Assembly (NCBI GenBank): GCA_002840835.1
Contig: PHCQ01000053.1
Coordinates: 1 to 35,822, forward strand
Origin: Betaproteobacteria bacterium HGW-Betaproteobacteria-16
GTDB lineage: Bacteria; Pseudomonadota; Gammaproteobacteria; Burkholderiales; Burkholderiaceae_C
Direction: 5' to 3'
DNA: 35,822 bases
Position 1 is the stretch's first letter, and every line of letters begins with the position of its first letter. A model generated the notes under the pieces. The model saw nothing but the letters and a program-made list of their open reading frames with translations, did no database searches and was not told where the DNA came from. Shown piece after piece: positions 32,482 through 35,822 of this stretch. Both the position numbers and the translations under genes were made by a program.

Positions 32482-32978
32482 GGCTTGCTCGCCGAATGAG
32501 GTCCAACGGGGTCGGCTGCAGCGCCGGTGGCCAGGGCGTGGCGAGCGGCGTCGGCGGCCACGGCTTCCTTGCCGGCCGCACGCAGGCGGATACGCACGTG
32601 CAGGGCACAGGCTGCAAACAGCAGAACGCACAGCAGCACCTCCATACCGGCCAGCCACGCAGAGAGCCCTGTGTCGCTGGTGGCGCGCACCGCGCCTTCG
32701 GTGAAATAGACCCACACCAGCAGGCTGAGCCAGCGGTAGGTGTACATGCGGTTCTTCAGCAGACCGGCCAGTGGCAGCGTGAGCGGCAACACCTTGATCG
32801 CCAGCCACGAACCACCCGGCCGCAAGGGCGCCAGCCACAGCTCCCACGCCAGACCCAGGACGATCAGGCCCAGCAGGCTGCCCACGGCAAGCCAGCGAGT
32901 GGCTTCGACAGTGGACGAATTCGTTGGGAGTGGAGCGCCGGCGGGGCGCGGGACGGAGGCCATCGGAGGGGCAGACAT
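32478..32978 (-). CDS. DUF2069 membrane protein
   Basis: A 166-residue protein with about four hydrophobic segments. The DUF2069 signature is LPLAGLLKNRMYTYRWLSLLVWVYFTEGAVRA. The function is unknown. Its C-terminal tail is Ala-rich and its N-terminal 25 residues are Pro/Ala-rich. It is first in a leftward operon with the FAD oxidase (four-base overlap) and diverges from yihY, leaving 44 bases for both promoters. A start at the second methionine (32963) is possible. Confidence 0.9.
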   Translation of the reverse strand: MSAPPMASVPRPAGAPLPTNSSTVEATRWLAVGSLLGLIVLGLAWELWLAPLRPGGSWLAIKVLPLTLPLAGLLKNRMYTYRWLSLLVWVYFTEGAVRATSDTGLSAWLAGMEVLLCVLLFAACALHVRIRLRAAGKEAVAADAARHALATGAAADPVGPHSASKP

Positions 32979-33022
32979 ATCTGGCGGTAAACGACTGGGG
33001 GAGCAAATGGCATGATACCTGC

Positions 33023-34327
33023 ATGACCCTCAAGGAGCGCCTGCAGGCGATCGAGACCTTTTTGCGCGACCTGTGGGCAGGCGCGCTGGATTTCCCCTGG
33101 CCCACCACGGCCCAGACCTTGCGCGAGCGCTTCCGGGAAGACCGGCTGGGGGTGACCGCCAGCAGCCTGACCTTCACCACCACGATCTCGCTGGTGCCGC
33201 TGTTCACCGTCGCGCTGGCGGTCTTCAGCGCGTTCCCGATGTTCGGGCGACTGCAGGCGTCGTTGCAGCGCTGGCTGGTGCAAAGCCTGGTGCCCGATAA
33301 CATCGCCAAACAGGTGCTGAGCTACCTCAACGAGTTCGCCGGCAAGGCCGGCCAAATGGGCTGGGCCGGCGCACTGGTGCTGCTGGTCACAGCGCTGGCG
33401 CTGATCCTCACCATCGATCGCAAGCTCAACGACATCTGGCGTGTGCGCCAGTCCCGCTCGCTGACGCAGCGCGTGCTGGTCTACTGGGCGGTGCTGACCC
33501 TGGGGCCGCTGTTGCTCGCCGGCAGTCTGAGCATCACCTCATACGCCTTGACCGCCTCCAGCGGCGTCGTGTCGGCGCCACCGGGTGGTGTGCAGTTTCT
33601 GCTGGACACCTTCCAGTTCGCCATCGTCACCGTGGGCATTGCCGCGTTGTACCGGTTCGTGCCGAACACCCATGTGCGCTGGAACCATGCGCTGCTGGGC
33701 GGCTTGTTTGTGGCCACAGGGCTTGAGTTGGCCAAGAAGGTGCTGACTTGGTACCTCGCGCAGGTACCAACCTATTCCGTGGTCTACGGCACCTTTGCCA
33801 CGTTGCCCATCCTGCTGGTCTGGATCTATGTGGCCTGGGTGATCGTGTTGCTGGGTGCGGTGGTGGCCGCCTACCTGCCCAGCTTGTTGTCGGGCGTGGC
33901 GCGGCGGGGTGATGTGCCCGGCTGGAGTTTTCAGCTGGCGCTGGAAGTGCTGCAGTATTTGCGCCTGGAAAGGGAAGCCCACGGTGCGGGACTGAGCCTG
34001 GAAGGGCTGGCACAACGCATGCGGGTGGAGGCCTTGCAGCTGGAGGAGCCGGTGGCCGCCATGGTGGCGCTGGACTGGGTGGGGCGTCTGGATGAGGACG
34101 ACGAGCGCTACGTGTTGCTGATCGCCCCGGAAAAAATCTCGCTGGCCCCGCTGGTGGAGCGGCTGCTGCTCGTGCACAGTGACAGCACCGCCCGCTTCTG
34201 GACCTTGAGCCAATGGAGACAGCTCACGGTGGCAGAGGCGCTGGACTCGTCAGAGTCCGGCGGGATGCAACATTCGGGTGCTGGTGTGCACGAAGCGGCC
34301 ATCACCGGATCGAAAACGGCGCCCTGA
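33023..34327 (+). CDS. YihY/BrkB-family inner-membrane protein
   Basis: A 434-residue polytopic protein of the YihY/virulence factor BrkB family, with about six transmembrane helices in residues 40-300 and a cytoplasmic C-terminal region. Typical blocks are DRLGVTASSLTFTTTISLVPLFTVALAVFSAFP, IDRKLNDIWRVRQ, LYRFVPNTHVRWNHALLGGLFVATGLELAKK and VVYGTFATLPILLVWIYVAWVIVLLGA. The molecular function is unsettled, and despite the old name it is not an RNase. The C-terminal 120 residues resemble a winged-helix tail seen in betaproteobacterial members. The ATG at 33023 is chosen because the 33 residues upstream in frame are unlike the family. Its 3' end overlaps the convergent P450 gene by 26 bases. 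Confidence 0.92.
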   Translation: MTLKERLQAIETFLRDLWAGALDFPWPTTAQTLRERFREDRLGVTASSLTFTTTISLVPLFTVALAVFSAFPMFGRLQASLQRWLVQSLVPDNIAKQVLSYLNEFAGKAGQMGWAGALVLLVTALALILTIDRKLNDIWRVRQSRSLTQRVLVYWAVLTLGPLLLAGSLSITSYALTASSGVVSAPPGGVQFLLDTFQFAIVTVGIAALYRFVPNTHVRWNHALLGGLFVATGLELAKKVLTWYLAQVPTYSVVYGTFATLPILLVWIYVAWVIVLLGAVVAAYLPSLLSGVARRGDVPGWSFQLALEVLQYLRLEREAHGAGLSLEGLAQRMRVEALQLEEPVAAMVALDWVGRLDEDDERYVLLIAPEKISLAPLVERLLLVHSDSTARFWTLSQWRQLTVAEALDSSESGGMQHSGAGVHEAAITGSKTAP

Positions 34328-35588
34328 GGAATCCCCGAAAGCGTGCCCGGCCGCCTCGCGTCGGCGGTTCGGCGAGCTGGTAGCCGGGAAAGCGCTGCAG
34401 GAAGCGGCCGATGGCAATGCGCCCTTCCAGGCGTGCCAGGCTCAGGCCAGCGCACTGATGAATGCCGAAGCCGAATGCCAGGTGCCGGTTGCTCTCTCTC
34501 GTCAGGTCCAGCACCTCGGGCCGATCAAACTGCGCAGGGTCGCGATTGGCCGCGCCGATGCACAGGGTCACCAGTGCGCCTTCGGGCAGGTCCACGCCGC
34601 CCACGGTCGTGGGTTTGAGGGCCCGGCGGTTGCCCAGCTGGTTCGACGACTCGAATCGCAGGAACTCGTCCACCGCCAGCGTCAGGGTGTTTTCCAGCAT
34701 GGCCGGGTCGCTGTGCTGCACGCGCAAGGCGTCAAGCAGTCCTTCCCTGGCGTGTGGATGCTCCTGCAGGGCCAGCAGGCCATTGCCGATCAGGTTGGTG
34801 GTGGTTTCGTGGCCTGCGTTGAGCAGGAAGATGCAGTTCTGCAGCAGCTCCACCTCGCTTAGCTTGTCCCCTGTGGCCTCGCCCTGGATCAGGCGCGTGA
34901 GCACGTCGCGCTCGGGATCGCCAGGCCGGCGCCGCCGCTCGGTCACCAGCGTGCGCAAGTAGTCGAGCATTTCTGTCACGCTTCGGTTGCCCAGCGCGTG
35001 CTGCTCGGGCGTCACCACCGGTTCAAGCGCGCCCAGGATGGCCAACGACCAGTCGCGCAACGGGCCTCGGTCGCCGTGTGGCACATCCAGCAGATTGCCA
35101 ATGATCTCCACCGGGATGGCCGAGGCGAAATCCTCGATCAGGTCGCCGCCACCTTGTGCATCGATGCGGTCCAGCAACTGGTCGACCAGTTGCACCAGGC
35201 CTGGCTCCATTTCGGCGATGGCGCGCCGCGTGAGCGCGCCCATGATGAGTTTGCGCACCCTCGTATGCAGGGGTGGATCGTTGAACACCAGGCTGGTGGT
35301 GTGGTGTTCGAACAGGGGCGAGTCAGCGCCGTACTTGGGGGCGAACTCCACGTGCTTGTCGGAACTGAAAGTCTGGGCGTCGCGGTACACCGCCACCAGA
35401 TCCGCGTAGCGAGTGAGGAAGCAGGACCCGTCGGGCATGCGCCGGATCGGTTCGGTTTCGCGCAGTGCGGCGTAGACCGGGTAAGGATTGGCGAGGAAGT
35501 CGGCGGGCAAGGCGCGCAGGTCAAAACTGGCAGCGATCTCGCGCGCACGGTCCGCGCTCATGGTGGGGGTGATCTGGTCTTTGAACAT
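34302..35588 (-). CDS. Cytochrome P450
   Basis: A 428-residue soluble bacterial P450. The I-helix oxygen-activation motif is LNAGHETTTNL, the K-helix ExxR is in VDEFLRF, and the haem-binding loop FGFGIHQCAGLSLAR supplies the axial thiolate C379. The N-terminus lacks a membrane anchor, as usual for bacterial enzymes fed by separate ferredoxin or flavodoxin partners, none of which is adjacent. The substrate is unknown. The ATG at 35586-35588 (MFKDQITPTMSADR) is preferred to the longer frame upstream. Its 3' end overlaps yihY by 26 bases in convergent orientation. The next leftward gene upstream ends 73 bases before, so co-transcription is possible. Confidence 0.94.
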   Translation of the reverse strand: MFKDQITPTMSADRAREIAASFDLRALPADFLANPYPVYAALRETEPIRRMPDGSCFLTRYADLVAVYRDAQTFSSDKHVEFAPKYGADSPLFEHHTTSLVFNDPPLHTRVRKLIMGALTRRAIAEMEPGLVQLVDQLLDRIDAQGGGDLIEDFASAIPVEIIGNLLDVPHGDRGPLRDWSLAILGALEPVVTPEQHALGNRSVTEMLDYLRTLVTERRRRPGDPERDVLTRLIQGEATGDKLSEVELLQNCIFLLNAGHETTTNLIGNGLLALQEHPHAREGLLDALRVQHSDPAMLENTLTLAVDEFLRFESSNQLGNRRALKPTTVGGVDLPEGALVTLCIGAANRDPAQFDRPEVLDLTRESNRHLAFGFGIHQCAGLSLARLEGRIAIGRFLQRFPGYQLAEPPTRGGRARFRGFLRAPFSIR

Positions 35589-35661
35589 GGTACGCCCATT
35601 GTGGCTGCGAGCCGAGCGATGGGGTTGCTGGTTTTCCCGCCGGGCCAGGCCACGCAGCCTG

Positions 35662-35822
35662 TCAGGCACGCCGCAGTAGCGGTGGCGTCGGGCTGTTGGC
35701 AGGGCGATCCAGCATCTGGCGCGCGATCTCGCCGATGCGCGCGAGGGCCTGCATGGTGATGGCGTTCCAGGGGCCGGAGAAGTTCAGGCGCAGGCAGTGG
35801 CGGTAGCGGTCGGTGGCGGTGA
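35662..35822 (-). CDS. C-terminal end of a PLP-dependent aminotransferase (possibly MocR-type)
   Basis: The last 53 codons of a leftward gene that enters from beyond the right edge. The translated end reads RYRHCLRLNFSGPWNAITMQALARIGEIARQML, which matches the C-terminus of class I/II aminotransferases, particularly the aminotransferase domain of MocR/PdxR-type GntR regulators and 2-aminoadipate transaminase-like proteins. The N-terminal half, which would decide between an enzyme and a regulator, is outside the window. It stops 73 bases before the P450 start on the same strand. Confidence 0.75.
   Translation of the reverse strand, partial: TATDRYRHCLRLNFSGPWNAITMQALARIGEIARQMLDRPANSPTPPLLRRA

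Noticed and set aside
32482..33309. A 275-codon N-terminal extension of the FAD oxidase reading frame
   Set aside because: It runs through the DUF2069 gene and the yihY start in another frame and is low-complexity; the true start is the ATG at 32481 overlapping the DUF2069 stop.

Overview
The window is a dense, GC-rich stretch of a betaproteobacterial chromosome. Marker genes suggest family Comamonadaceae, perhaps near Hydrogenophaga: a BPSS1780-family membrane protein, DUF2782 next to homoserine kinase and divergent from polA, DUF2069, TgpA with MoxR and DUF58, and a dispersed GC-rich palindromic repeat typical of that family. The genus is inferred; no rRNA or tRNA is present to test it. I saw no CRISPR array, insertion sequence, prophage or tRNA, and no gene-free stretch exceeds 300 bases.

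Layout. Bases 1-5000 hold accessory metabolism: the start of a membrane acyltransferase, a 3-hydroxyisobutyrate-dehydrogenase-type oxidoreductase, an FCD-type GntR regulator with its terminator and a candidate operator, an esterase, a TSUP permease and GMP reductase. uvrD follows at 5.2-7.6 kb. Bases 7.6-19.3 kb are the most interesting part (next paragraph). Then come thrB, DUF2782 and polA (19.4-23.7 kb). A leftward cluster at 23.7-29 kb reads MoxR ATPase, DUF58, TgpA-like transglutaminase and MltB. A deacetylase-fold hydrolase diverges from MoxR at 29 kb. A tightly overlapping leftward operon (DUF2069, FAD oxidase, Sel1/SLT lytic transglycosylase) fills 30.1-33 kb. YihY, a cytochrome P450 and the C-terminal end of a PLP-dependent aminotransferase-type protein close the window.

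Main hypothesis. Between 8 and 17.7 kb I find six sites resembling the PhoB box (two 7-base CTGTCAT-like halves separated by 4 bases), each upstream of a gene. The associated genes are a 94-residue unknown protein, a class III aminotransferase with a long N-terminal extension (divergent from phosphatidylserine decarboxylase), an Mpo1-like (DUF962) membrane protein, a GT4 glycosyltransferase resembling sulfolipid/glycolipid synthases, and two convergent PhoX-type exported phosphatases. I infer a phosphate-starvation locus that couples phosphate scavenging to membrane-lipid remodelling, with an aminotransferase and an Mpo1-like protein not part of the described PlcP/Agt pathway. A weaker similar site precedes the adjacent FecR-domain gene. 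Boxes were found by eye, not by matrix scan.
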